This document shows, in pieces, positions 53,163-61,797 of a stretch of 64,000 bases of DNA. Made by a program: the position numbers and the translations under genes. Below the pieces are notes generated by a model, which saw only the letters and a program-made list of their open reading frames with translations, made no database searches and was not told where the DNA came from. The first letter of the stretch is position 1; each line of letters opens with the position of its first letter. This DNA is from Streptomyces fagopyri. GTDB lineage: Bacteria > Actinomycetota > Actinomycetes > Streptomycetales > Streptomycetaceae. The DNA is taken from assembly GCF_009498275.1 (NCBI RefSeq), contig NZ_CP045643.1, forward strand, positions 1,426,001-1,490,000, in the 5' to 3' direction.

Positions 53163-53594
53163 ATGACTGAGCCGAGCAGCGACGACGGCCGCACTCTCCG
53201 ACGCGAGACCGAGCGGGTCGTCAACGAGATCGCCCAGGGGCTCCGCACGTTGGACGCTGGTGTGAGCTGGTTCTCCGGCCTCGCCCCGACACGCCAGCAG
53301 ATGGTTCTACAGGAAGTCGCTGGCTATGCGATGCAGGCGCACGTTACAGCTGCGGACGGCCGTGCGGGGGTGGCGCGGTCTGGTGTGAAGCCCACGGCTA
53401 ACCCCTCGGTCATGATCTGCATGGACCCGCCCCGCTACGGGTTCGCGGGCCTGCCCTCCGCCGAACACGTCAAGGCGTTCCGCGTCCTCGTTTCCGTGTT
53501 CGCCGTTGCGGACACTCGCCGCCGCGAGAGGTACTGCAAAGGCGCCTGCGGACATGCATGGCACAACCTGCCGGCGGCGACCGAGCAGCCGTAG
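53163..53594 (+). CDS. DUF5958 family protein
   Basis: 143 residues from the ATG at 53163. NEIAQGLRTLDAGVSWFSGL, QEVAGYAMQAHVTAADGRAG, AGLPSAEHVKAFRVLVSVF and RRRERYCKGACGHAWHNL are the conserved segments of DUF5958 proteins, widespread and uncharacterised in Streptomyces. The Cys-x3-Cys-x-His near the end could bind a metal. The gap after it (53595-53946) contains only a coding-like scrap (SYSCGCGPGDGSLNCYLCWG), no intact gene. Confidence 0.8.
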   Translation: MTEPSSDDGRTLRRETERVVNEIAQGLRTLDAGVSWFSGLAPTRQQMVLQEVAGYAMQAHVTAADGRAGVARSGVKPTANPSVMICMDPPRYGFAGLPSAEHVKAFRVLVSVFAVADTRRRERYCKGACGHAWHNLPAATEQP

Positions 53595-53946
53595 CATCGA
53601 CCGTTCCAGCTCGGGCTGGGCTGGTAATCGAGCGGCCCCTCCTGAGTGACATCCGTTCGTAGGTCAACGCGCTGCGGGTGGGGAGAAGTGTGAGCAGGCC
53701 TGGGAAACCTCTGAGCATCGGGTGGGGAAATTCAACGAGCCTCATCGTCTCCCCGTCGCCCGAGTACGGGTCACCCCTGGTAGTTCGGAGAAGGCAGCTG
53801 CCGAGGGTGCGCAGCGGTACTGGCGCAGAGCACCTGTTCCGTTGCTGTCGTATTCCTGTGGCTGCGGTCCCGGCGATGGCTCGCTGAACTGCTATTTGTG
53901 CTGGGGCGAATTGGGTCCCTGAGACCTTTGGGCATAGGTTGACGGC

Positions 53947-55629
53947 ATGGTGGAGGGGGCGAACTCCGCGGCGCAGACCATGCCGCAGGAGCAGGCGAAT
54001 CGGGGGCGGCATGCCGCGCGGAGGAAGAAGGACAAGGGTGGGCTGGCTCGTTCGTCCTTGTTGATGGCTGTTGGCACGGTGGTGTCACGGGCGACGGGAT
54101 TGATCCGCCAAGTGCTGCAGGCCGCAGCGCTGGGAACGGGCTTGCTGGCCAGTACCTACAACACGGCGAACACTGTGCCGACGAGCCTGTACACGCTGCT
54201 GATCGGTGGCGCGCTCAACGCCGTGCTGGTCCCGCAGCTGGTCCGCGCCAGGGCAACGCAGCCCGATGGCGGACGCGCTTACGAGCAGCGTCTGGTCACG
54301 CTCGTGGTCTGTGTGCTGGGTGTGGGGACGGCGCTGGCGGTGTGGGCGGCGCCGCAGATCGTGGGCCTGTACATGCGGGACACCCCGGACAGTCACGAGT
54401 CGTTCGAACTGACGGTGACGTTTGCGCGGTTCCTGTTGCCGCAGATCTTTTTCTACGGGCTCTTCAGCATCTACGGGCAGGTGTTGAACGCTCGCGAGAA
54501 GTTCGGCGCGATGATGTGGACCCCAGTGCTGAACAACGTCGTGCTGGTCGGCATGTTTGCCTCCTATCTAGGGCTGATGACGGTGCCCGACCGGGTGGAG
54601 GACATCACCGCCGACCAGGTGCAGTTGCTGGGGATCGGGACGACGTCGGGCATCGCCGTGCAGGCCCTGGCGCTGATCCCGTTCGCGCGAGCGGCGGGTT
54701 TTCGTTTCCGACCGCGGTTCGACTGGCGGGGCACCGGCTTGGGCAAGAGCGTCCACGCGGCAAAGTGGACGCTGATGTTCGTCCTGGCCAACCAGGTCGC
54801 CCTGACGGTGGTCACGAACTACGCCAACGCCGCCGACCAGGAACTGCCACAGGCCGGCGCCGGCTACTCGGCCTACACCTACGCGCAGACCATCTGGATG
54901 CTGCCGCAGTCGATCGTGACGGTATCCCTGGTAACGGCGTTGCTGCCGCGTATGAGCCGGGCCGTCGCTGACGGGCGCATCCCGGATCTGCGCGCGGACC
55001 TGTCCCGGGTGCTGCGGATCAGTGGCGTGGTCATTGTGCCCGCCGCGTTCCTCTTCCTCGCTCTGGGTCCGCAGATCTCCTCGCTGCTGTTCGCCCACGG
55101 GGCGGCGGACGCCGACTCGGTCCGACCGCTGGGGTACATGCTGCAGGCGTTCGGGCTCGGGCTCATTCCGTTCTCCGCTCAGTACCTGCTGTTGCGCGGC
55201 TTCTACGCGTTCGAGGACACGCGCACGCCGTTCTTCATGGCGGCTTGGATCGCGGGCGTGAACATCGCCCTGGCCACCGCGTGTCATGTGCTCCTGCCCG
55301 CCCGGTGGGCGGTCGTCGGCATGGCTGGCGCCTACACCCTCTCCTACGTGGCCGGTCTCGCACTCACCGCGCGTTTGCTGCGCAGGAGGCTTGGGGGTCG
55401 CATCGACGACGGCGGCCTGCGCCGCACCTATGTGAAGCTGTTCTGCGCTGCGGGCCCTGCTGCTGGGCTGGGCTGGGCTGCAGCGCATGCGTGTGCGGGC
55501 CTGGGAAGTGGAACGTGGCCTACGGCCGTCGCGCTGGCTACCGGGGCGCTGGCGACAGCCGTGGGGTACCTCCTTCTCGCCCGGATGATGAAGGTCAACG
55601 AGTTGCGTCGCCTGCCCGGGATGCGCTGA
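53947..55629 (+). CDS. murJ: MurJ-type lipid II flippase paralogue
   Basis: 560 residues, about 14 membrane helices. MurJ/MviN features are clear: ARSSLLMAVGTVVSRATGLI at the first helix, ALNAVLVPQLVRA, QIFFYGLFSIYGQVLNAREK and LRGFYAFEDTRTPFF. A short basic cytoplasmic N-terminus (HAARRKKDKGG) precedes helix 1. MurJ flips lipid II for peptidoglycan synthesis. The essential Streptomyces copy normally sits near the origin next to trxB/parAB, so this copy in an accessory region is probably a paralogue. It has no cell-wall neighbours here. Confidence 0.9.
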   Translation: MVEGANSAAQTMPQEQANRGRHAARRKKDKGGLARSSLLMAVGTVVSRATGLIRQVLQAAALGTGLLASTYNTANTVPTSLYTLLIGGALNAVLVPQLVRARATQPDGGRAYEQRLVTLVVCVLGVGTALAVWAAPQIVGLYMRDTPDSHESFELTVTFARFLLPQIFFYGLFSIYGQVLNAREKFGAMMWTPVLNNVVLVGMFASYLGLMTVPDRVEDITADQVQLLGIGTTSGIAVQALALIPFARAAGFRFRPRFDWRGTGLGKSVHAAKWTLMFVLANQVALTVVTNYANAADQELPQAGAGYSAYTYAQTIWMLPQSIVTVSLVTALLPRMSRAVADGRIPDLRADLSRVLRISGVVIVPAAFLFLALGPQISSLLFAHGAADADSVRPLGYMLQAFGLGLIPFSAQYLLLRGFYAFEDTRTPFFMAAWIAGVNIALATACHVLLPARWAVVGMAGAYTLSYVAGLALTARLLRRRLGGRIDDGGLRRTYVKLFCAAGPAAGLGWAAAHACAGLGSGTWPTAVALATGALATAVGYLLLARMMKVNELRRLPGMR

Positions 55630-55658
55630 GTCCAGCGGACAGTGCGAGGAGGCGTGCT

Positions 55659-57920
55659 TCATGGACGGTCCTGCGTGCGGCTGGCGATGTAGTCGAGCCA
55701 GTCGCGTCTGGCGTATCCGGTCCAGCGCGTGGCGTTGCTGATGCTGGTGCCGGTGAAGTCGGCGAGGACAGAAGCCGGCAGGTCGGTGGCCAGTGCGCGA
55801 CGGGCATTGTTGCGGCTGGCGAGGGGCGCGATGCCGTGTCGGCGGAGCTTCAAGTTGAGGTAGGCGGCTCCAAGGGGGCGGGCGGGCTCCTGGCCGGGGA
55901 ACAGCCACGGTGTTGTGCTGGCTGTCTGATCGAGCTGCCAGCGTGCCTGGCATTGGGCGCGTAGTGCACGGACCAACTGGGCGACTTCGGGCGGCAGAGG
56001 AAGACGGTGGCCTGCGAGATTGAGTGCCACCATTGCGTTGTCGTCGATGACGTCCTTCACGGTGAGTTCGAGCAGTTTGGTGTGCTGTAGCCCGAAGAGG
56101 AGCGTCAGGGCGCCAGCCGTACGAACATCAAGAGGCAGAGCATCGTCGCCGAGACACCGGTGCAGTTGCTCGGTCTGCTCCTCGTCCGTCATGAAGACGC
56201 TGGGTGCAGCGATGCGGGCCCGGGGAACCACGAGCTCGCCGGCAAGGCCCCGCCCTCGCGCCCAGGTGACGAAGGCACGCACCTCACGACGTTCTACCGA
56301 CCCTTCCTCCAGCCACATCTCTAGTTCTGGCTGTGTGAGTTCACCGAGAGTGGTGCCGTGCTCGTCAAGCCAGTCGAGCAGCTCCAGGGCGCGGCGCAGT
56401 CGCGATCGCATCTGGTGTTGTGTGCTGGCGCGTAGCGGGCGGTGCCGGTGGGCCCGGCGGATGCGGTGGAGCAGATACCAATGGGTGAAGGGGGTGACGA
56501 GCTGCCGCTGGGGGAGCGGTGTCTGGGCCAAGAGGGCGTCCGCCCAACGGGGCAGGGCCTCCAATCGTTCGTCTCGCGGCGGCAGCACTGCGGCGACGAC
56601 GAGGACGTCGCGGATGTAGCGGGTGGTCGGTGTATTGGGGAGGTCGTCTAGCTGTTGGTGGGTGATCTCTTCATCCGAGGTGGCCAGTTGAGACAGGAGG
56701 GCGGGTACTCCGGCGCGGGTCAGCCAGTGCGCCACTCGGCGGGGGCGTCCTGCGGCGGCGAGAGCCGAGTGGAAGTTCTGCCGCTGTGCGGGGACCGTTG
56801 CGTCTTTTCCACCGAGAGCTTCGGTAAGCTGTTTCGTGGCGAAGCAACGTGTGCACAACTGCTCGCGGAGGATCCTGTCGCTCGTGCCGCAGCGCTGGCA
56901 CGCGTAGGTGAGATCGACTCCGGCGCAGGGTCCGCAGATGCCGGCTCCTGCTTCGGTGGAACCGATGAGTGGACGTCGTTTTTCGCACTGCGCGCAGGTG
57001 CCGGGGCGTGCGCGCACTGCCGTGTAGCAGTGCTTGCAGACCGGGCCCATCGGCCAGTAGGCATGGACAGGACGGTCGTGGAGACAGCGTGCGCATGGGC
57101 CCGTGGGGCGGGGACAGCAACTCTGACAGAACGGCTTGCCCGCCACCCTGCGCGCGCAGGTCCGGAGTCGGCCGCAGGAGGCGCAGGCGACCGGCGGAGC
57201 GTGATAGCAGCGGGAGCACAGATCGGGTCTGTCGTCGCCACCGCGCCGGTCGACCGTGCGTACTTCTCCGCAGCTGCCGCAGCGGCGCTCAGGTTGTCGG
57301 TAGCAGCGCCGGCAGACCGGACCGTCCGCCGAGATCGCTTGGACTGGAGCTTGAACTCCGCACCCGACGCAGGTCCGCTCGGGGCGTGGGTGGCATCCCT
57401 GACAGCGGACACTGCCGTCGGGCATGCGGTAGGTCGCGCGGCGTACGCGCCCGCACTGCCCGCATGCGGTGGCAACCTGCTTGCCGTAGCAGGTGCCGCA
57501 GAGCGGGCCGTTCGGGCCGTTACCGTTGATCCTCATCTGGCGGCCGCAGTCTGAGCAGGTCTTCGGGGGCCGCACTCGGTAGGCGCAGCTCGAACAGCAG
57601 TGTCCGGCCGGGAGTCGATGCGTGAGCTCGCGCGAGATCTTTCCGCAGCCGGCGCATGTTGACAGGGTGACCGGGCCGTGCCCGGCAGCCGCGAGAGCAT
57701 GGGCGAGCCTCACCAGATTCTGCGGAGGCGTCGGGCCTGGATTCGTCAGGGCGTCTTGGTGCTGCTGGAAGTGGCGGGCAAGGCCGACGCAGGAACGTGC
57801 TGTGATCTTCCCGCGCTCCAGCGCCTCCGCGGCCTGCTCGCCGGTCACCCCTGTGAGCCGGGTGGCCAGGTGGGCGACGACCTGTCGATGTGCCTCGCCG
57901 AGGCGGAGGGGAGCGGTCAT
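55659..57920 (-). CDS. Zinc-ribbon-rich protein with degenerate tyrosine recombinase domain
   Basis: 753 residues. After an N-terminal helical part (1-90) come about eight C-x2-C...C-x2-C zinc ribbons (about 88-365; CAGCGKI, CSDCGRQ, CGQCGRV, CVGCGVQ, CGSCGEV, CASCGRL, CARCLHD, CQRCGTS). A core-binding-like domain and a C-terminal recombinase-like fold (about 590-745; LTLLFGLQHTKLLELTVKDV) follow. The catalytic Arg is replaced (GLQH for GLR), and the His-x-x-Arg motif reads RNNAR, so strand cleavage is unlikely. It overlaps the HTH gene by 4 bp (ATGA) and is the last gene of a three-gene operon with a complete recombinase. A DNA-binding partner role is inferred. Confidence 0.8.
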   Translation of the reverse strand: MTAPLRLGEAHRQVVAHLATRLTGVTGEQAAEALERGKITARSCVGLARHFQQHQDALTNPGPTPPQNLVRLAHALAAAGHGPVTLSTCAGCGKISRELTHRLPAGHCCSSCAYRVRPPKTCSDCGRQMRINGNGPNGPLCGTCYGKQVATACGQCGRVRRATYRMPDGSVRCQGCHPRPERTCVGCGVQAPVQAISADGPVCRRCYRQPERRCGSCGEVRTVDRRGGDDRPDLCSRCYHAPPVACASCGRLRTCARRVAGKPFCQSCCPRPTGPCARCLHDRPVHAYWPMGPVCKHCYTAVRARPGTCAQCEKRRPLIGSTEAGAGICGPCAGVDLTYACQRCGTSDRILREQLCTRCFATKQLTEALGGKDATVPAQRQNFHSALAAAGRPRRVAHWLTRAGVPALLSQLATSDEEITHQQLDDLPNTPTTRYIRDVLVVAAVLPPRDERLEALPRWADALLAQTPLPQRQLVTPFTHWYLLHRIRRAHRHRPLRASTQHQMRSRLRRALELLDWLDEHGTTLGELTQPELEMWLEEGSVERREVRAFVTWARGRGLAGELVVPRARIAAPSVFMTDEEQTEQLHRCLGDDALPLDVRTAGALTLLFGLQHTKLLELTVKDVIDDNAMVALNLAGHRLPLPPEVAQLVRALRAQCQARWQLDQTASTTPWLFPGQEPARPLGAAYLNLKLRRHGIAPLASRNNARRALATDLPASVLADFTGTSISNATRWTGYARRDWLDYIASRTQDRP

Positions 57921-58240
57921 TGCGCGCCAGGGCGCCGGATCGTCGTGCGACGCGCCTGCGGCCGGGACACAGGCTGCTCGCCGGCGGTCTTGCGCACCTC
58001 AGCGTTGGTGACCTCCACCCGGATCAGGTCGTTGGGCTCACACGCGAGGATGTCGCACAGCGCGGCGAGCGTGTCCATGGACAGTCGTTGCGGTGTCTGG
58101 GTCACGAGACGAAAGACCTGCTCACGTGACAGATGCACGCCGCGTTCGGCCAGCAGCGGCACCAGTTCCGTGGTCTGGAACATGCCCTTCTCCGCCATCC
58201 GGATCCGTAGCTGCCAGTCGATGCCCATCTTCCTGATCAC
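57917..58240 (-). CDS. Small XRE-type HTH protein
   Basis: 107 residues from the GTG at 58240, which overlaps the recombinase stop as GTGA. A longer start at 58255 would lose this. Helix-turn-helix of the Cro/C1 type: GIDWQLRIRMAEKGMFQTTE, then LSREQVFRLVTQTPQRLSMD and TLAALCDILACEPNDLIRVE. The C-terminus is basic and disordered. It lies between two recombinase-type genes with 4-bp overlaps on both sides and probably regulates or directs them. Confidence 0.85.
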   Translation of the reverse strand: MIRKMGIDWQLRIRMAEKGMFQTTELVPLLAERGVHLSREQVFRLVTQTPQRLSMDTLAALCDILACEPNDLIRVEVTNAEVRKTAGEQPVSRPQARRTTIRRPGAQ

Positions 58241-59367
58241 GTTTCCTGCCCCCATAGATCGCCGTGCCGGGCTTGCAGTGAGCGTCGCAGCAGCCGGTTT
58301 CGGTACTCATCCGAGACGTGGCTGTAGATGGCCGTGGTGCTGGCGTAGGCGTGGCCGACCTGGTCCTGGACGAACTTCTCTGGATAACCGAACTCGATCA
58401 GATGGGTCACGTAGCTGTGCCGCAGCGAGTGCAGGTCCAGCTCCGGGGGCAGGTCGGCGGCCTGGCGCGCCGTCTCGAAGGCCTCGTTCAATCGTCGCAG
58501 GGACATCCGGTCGCGCCGCTCGGTGATCCAGAACGCCGGGTGCTTGCCAGGCATGAAGGCGGGGCGGACCTCGCTGACGTACTGGTCGAGAACGCCGACG
58601 ATCCAGTCCATTTCCGGGACGGTCAGAACGCTGCGGCGCTTGGGAGGTCCACCCTTGGAGGCCTTGCCGTAACGGACAAAGATCGCACCGAAACGGCCGT
58701 AGTCGGCGACCCTGGGATTCCGGCGCAGGTCGCACAGATCCAGGCCGCAAGCTTCCTGGCGCCGCAGGCCGAAGGCGTAGACCGTCTTCAAGACGATGGC
58801 GTCGCGAAGGGCCGCGAGCGAGCCCTTGCGTCGTCGTGCGCGGATCTCTCCGACACGGCCGTCGGCGGCGTCGAAAAGGGTCTGGACTTCGTCGTAGGCG
58901 AGCGGACGGCGTTCGGCGGCTCCTTCGTACTCGCTGGTGTGGGTGATCGTGTTCCACTCGTGCAGAAGCTGGACCGGTGCCCGCCCGAATCGCTCGTTGC
59001 ACATGGACGGCCAGCCGTAGCGGGTGTCGGTGATGTAGTCGAAGAACAGCCGTAGGTCGTTCTGGTAGTTCCGTGCGGTCGACACCGCCAGCGGCCTTCC
59101 AGGGCGCCGGGTACGGAGGTGGTCGAAGAAGGCCTCTACCTCGGCGGGGTCCCATTGCCACGGGTATTCGTTGGTGAAGCGGGTCAGCCGACGGACCAGC
59201 GCGATCCGGGGGCGGATCGTCGACTCCCAGTTCAAGAAGCGCGTCCGCTGTTGCAGTGCCCAGCCCTCGAGCATCGCTTCCAGGACGGCGGGTTCGGGGT
59301 CCAGGTGCACGACTCCGTCGGCGAGGACCAGGTGCGCGGCTCCTGGCATATCAACGACAGCACTCAC
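58237..59367 (-). CDS. Tyrosine recombinase/integrase, complete active site
   Basis: 376 residues. The SAM-like core-binding domain covers about 28-115 (RLTRFTNEYPWQWDPAEVEA). The catalytic domain has Arg202 in YAFGLRRQEACG, a Lys at 235/238, His313-x-x-Arg316 in LHSLRHSY, His339 and nucleophile Tyr348 in TTAIYSH. It should cut and join DNA through a 3'-phosphotyrosine. It is the first gene of a tightly overlapping operon with an HTH protein and a zinc-ribbon recombinase-like protein. No att sites were identified. Confidence 0.92.
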   Translation of the reverse strand: MSAVVDMPGAAHLVLADGVVHLDPEPAVLEAMLEGWALQQRTRFLNWESTIRPRIALVRRLTRFTNEYPWQWDPAEVEAFFDHLRTRRPGRPLAVSTARNYQNDLRLFFDYITDTRYGWPSMCNERFGRAPVQLLHEWNTITHTSEYEGAAERRPLAYDEVQTLFDAADGRVGEIRARRRKGSLAALRDAIVLKTVYAFGLRRQEACGLDLCDLRRNPRVADYGRFGAIFVRYGKASKGGPPKRRSVLTVPEMDWIVGVLDQYVSEVRPAFMPGKHPAFWITERRDRMSLRRLNEAFETARQAADLPPELDLHSLRHSYVTHLIEFGYPEKFVQDQVGHAYASTTAIYSHVSDEYRNRLLRRSLQARHGDLWGQET

Positions 59368-59500
59368 GATGCATCTAACGCATCATCGTTGAGTCGGTAA
59401 CGGGTGCCTGGTCAGCGCATCCCAATCAGCCACCGACTCGGCGCTAGCCTGGGCACCAACTGCAGCTCAGCGACTTGGCCCAGCGCGACGTGTGTTGCAT

Positions 59501-59767
59501 TCAATGCAATACGGCAGCCTGGATGCAGTGGTGGTAGCGGCGGCCGCACTTCCCGCACCGCTGGCGTGCCTCCATCGCCCGGTCCAGGGCCCGCTCCTGC
59601 GCGAGGGTCATCGGCCGGACCGGCAGTGCTTGGTCGATCCGGTACAGGTATGTCGGCCGGGTGCAGATGCGGCCGGGCCAGATCGCGCACGGACGGCAGC
59701 GCAGCACGACCGGTTCCTGGCCCGCGGGCCGCAGCCCGAGCACACGTAACTGGCGGCGCGTGGCCAA
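59501..59767 (-). CDS. Mobile-element RRQ-type small protein, start unclear
   Basis: The frame LATRRQLRVLGLRPAGQEPV, then LYRIDQALPVRPMTLAQERA and RQRCGKCGRRYHHCIQAAVL is that of small actinobacterial proteins found with integrative-element replication genes (RRQLR.LGLRPGGQ type). A Cys-x2-Cys and His could bind zinc. The same frame stays open and coding-like upstream to a TGA near 59925 (RRCEPACHACAYDRFGSRFR, SLVSAYDWETAPEG) without ATG, GTG or TTG. The TTG at 59767 is thus probably internal, and the gene may have lost its start. Confidence 0.55.
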   Translation of the reverse strand: MATRRQLRVLGLRPAGQEPVVLRCRPCAIWPGRICTRPTYLYRIDQALPVRPMTLAQERALDRAMEARQRCGKCGRRYHHCIQAAVLH

Positions 59768-59948
59768 GCCTTCGGGGGCGGTCTCCCAGTCGTAGGCCGA
59801 AACCAGCGAGTTCGCGGATTCTGGGAGCTGTCTGGCTCTGAACCTGCTGCCGAACCGGTCATACGCACAGGCGTGACACGCGGGTTCGCAGCGCCTATCT
59901 ATATCCGTGAGTCAGAGCGTGTGGGCATGGCCTGGGAGACTGCCGGAC

Positions 59949-60503
59949 ATGACAAACAACGATCTTGACGTGCGGACGCTGTGGGAGCGCGTCAAAACCC
60001 GTCTGAACTTGCCCGCCGGCCAGTCTCTCGTCCGGCGGGCAAGTGCGAACGCGAGCCGGCGAGGCGTGGTCGAGGCCCTGTTGGAGGTGTCGATGCCTGC
60101 GGACCTGCACGATTGGTGGTCCCTCGCCGATGTGAGCGCCGACTTCTGGATCCCCGGGGGCGGTGACGAGTTCGCTCCGGTGGATCTGGACGAGGCCGTC
60201 GAGACGTGGAAGATCTGGCTGCAGGTCGCCGACGAAGAGGGACAGCCAGCGGTCGACGAGAACGGTGAGGCCGAACCCCGGTTTCAACCGCAGTACCTGC
60301 CGTTCGCGCAGAGCCCCGGCGGAGACGGGCTCATCATCGACCTGCGACCCGGCACGTCGTATGGCGCGGTATTCGTCTGGGACCACGAACAGTGGGGACT
60401 CCGCGAGCCGCTGTGGGCGTCTATCAGCGCGATGCTCCAAGACGTAGCGGTCACGCTTGAGCGCGAAACCGGCGGCAGCCCCGGACCGCATCAAGGGGTG
60501 TGA
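59949..60503 (+). CDS. SMI1/KNR4-type protein
   Basis: 184 residues from the ATG at 59949. VEALLEVSMPADLHDWWSLA, SADFWIPGGGDEFAPVDLDE, YLPFAQSPGGDGLIIDL and GAVFVWDHEQWGLREPLW follow the SMI1/KNR4 pattern (a conserved LPxDLxxWW and DGxxIDLRPG). In bacteria these are often immunity proteins of contact-dependent or polymorphic toxins. No toxin is adjacent, and an IS630 lies 35 bp downstream. Confidence 0.83.
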   Translation: MTNNDLDVRTLWERVKTRLNLPAGQSLVRRASANASRRGVVEALLEVSMPADLHDWWSLADVSADFWIPGGGDEFAPVDLDEAVETWKIWLQVADEEGQPAVDENGEAEPRFQPQYLPFAQSPGGDGLIIDLRPGTSYGAVFVWDHEQWGLREPLWASISAMLQDVAVTLERETGGSPGPHQGV

Positions 60504-60523
60504 CGAGGCGGCAGGTCCGTCGC

Positions 60524-61123
60524 TCAGTGAGGTGTTACTGACGTTGTCGTCGTGGTGAGGCAGGTTTCGGCGAGGCATCCGTCGATGAGGTTGCTGCGGT
60601 ATTGGATCTGGCGGAGACCGTGGCGGAGCGTGCTGATGAGGTCGTCTGGATCGGTGAAGGCGGTGTTGACCTGGCTACTGCGGCGCAGGAGTGACCAGAT
60701 GCCCTCGACGGGGTTGAGGTCTGGTGCGTAGGCCGGGAGGAAGTAGCAGGTGATCCAGTCGTGGGTGTCGATGAACTCCCGTAGTCGGCGGTCTTTGTGG
60801 ACGTTGAGGTTGTCCCACACGAGCACAATGGGTGCGTCGAGCCGCCGGTGTGCGGCGATGAGCAGGTCGCGGTAGTCGGTCCAGGTGAAACTGCGTCTGC
60901 CGCCCCGCTTGTGATCGACGTGTCGTTTGGGCCGGTAGATCAGCCGCGAGCGTTCACCCTGCTTGTAGCAGGCCAGAGCGGCGAGGGAGAAGCGGCGTTG
61001 AGAGCGCCCTCGCACCCGGATGACGGGCGTGTGTCCGCGCCGGGCCCAGGTCCGTGCGGTGGGCGGCGTCATCGAGAAGCCGGCCTCGTCTTCGAAGCAC
61101 AGCCAGGCATCGAGCGCCGCCAC
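60524..61123 (-). CDS. IS630 transposase, DDE part (second frame)
   Basis: 199 residues. FEDEAGFSMTPPTARTWARR (first Asp region), VLVWDNLNVHKDRRLREFID (second Asp) and YAPDLNPVEGIWSLLRR (Glu) form the DDE core. It is in the -1 frame relative to the HTH part at 61069-61608, as in the first copy. Its stop lies outside the element end (60538), because the frame runs through the terminal repeat. A programmed -1 frameshift would produce the fused transposase. Confidence 0.88.
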   Translation of the reverse strand: MAALDAWLCFEDEAGFSMTPPTARTWARRGHTPVIRVRGRSQRRFSLAALACYKQGERSRLIYRPKRHVDHKRGGRRSFTWTDYRDLLIAAHRRLDAPIVLVWDNLNVHKDRRLREFIDTHDWITCYFLPAYAPDLNPVEGIWSLLRRSSQVNTAFTDPDDLISTLRHGLRQIQYRSNLIDGCLAETCLTTTTTSVTPH

Positions 61124-61673
61124 GGACCTTCCACCTGCGGCCAGGTCTCCTTCACCCAGCCCGCCACGGCCTCCTCGTCACGCTCGATCGCTCGACGGAC
61201 CGGCACCTGGTGGCTGAAGCCATGCCGGTGCGGCATCCGCGCGATCGCCGACAGTGTCATGCTCTTGTGGAACCGGCGCCCGATCAGCGTTCTGATCCGC
61301 GACAGCGTCCACGTCTGGTCCGGCCGGCCATGTGCGACCGGTCCCTTCGCCAGCTCCTGCTCGAGCACGGCGAACAGGGCCTCACTCAGCTTGGGCCGTG
61401 ACACGGGACCGGCAGACCGCAGCCCCTCGGAGCCGGTGTCGTGCCAGGACCGGCGCCAGCGCTGCACCGAGCGCACACTCACCCGTAAGTCGTTGGCGAC
61501 CTGGACGTTGGACGCACCCGCAGCGAATCGCTCCGCGGCCTCCAGCCGGATCCGCTCGCGAAACGCCTGCCGTTCAGGCGTCAGCCCACCACCCTGCGGA
61601 TATCTCACACAACCGGCATACCGCGACGATCACACCTCGTCAGCCCCCAACGACATCACGCCGCAAAGGTCAG
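60538..61673 (-). mobile_element. IS630-family element (copy 2)
   Basis: 1136 bp flanked by TA at 60536-60537 and 61674-61675, with inverted ends CTGACCTTT and CTGACGTTG. It is closely related to the element at 26782-29280 but not identical. Both transposase frames are present. The insertion lies between an SMI1-type gene and a 2'-5' RNA ligase-like gene. Confidence 0.88.
61069..61608 (-). CDS. IS630 transposase, HTH part (first frame)
   Basis: 179 residues starting MRYPQGGGLTPERQAFRERI (GTG). Two helix-turn-helix units (NVQVANDLRVSVRSVQRWR; TLSRIRTLIGRRFHKSMTLS) form the DNA-binding half. It overlaps the DDE frame by 55 bp. The last ~15 residues (SMPGCASKTRPASR) are out of the family frame, so the functional protein needs a -1 shift near 61130. 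Confidence 0.88.
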   Translation of the reverse strand: MRYPQGGGLTPERQAFRERIRLEAAERFAAGASNVQVANDLRVSVRSVQRWRRSWHDTGSEGLRSAGPVSRPKLSEALFAVLEQELAKGPVAHGRPDQTWTLSRIRTLIGRRFHKSMTLSAIARMPHRHGFSHQVPVRRAIERDEEAVAGWVKETWPQVEGPWRRSMPGCASKTRPASR

Positions 61674-61797
61674 TAACGGCGGAAGGCGACGTCCTCCATG
61701 ACATAGGGGGTGCCGGACCGACCGGCCGTGGAGTGGTCCCGTCCGGCTCCGGCACCGCGACGGCCACACCTCTGCCGACCGACGGCCAGCAGAGGAA

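Noticed and set aside
53678..53922. Short frames before murJ ending in a Cys-rich SYSCGCGPGDGS segment
   Set aside because: Only the last 25 residues look coding. No start or family, so it was noted as a scrap in the gap.
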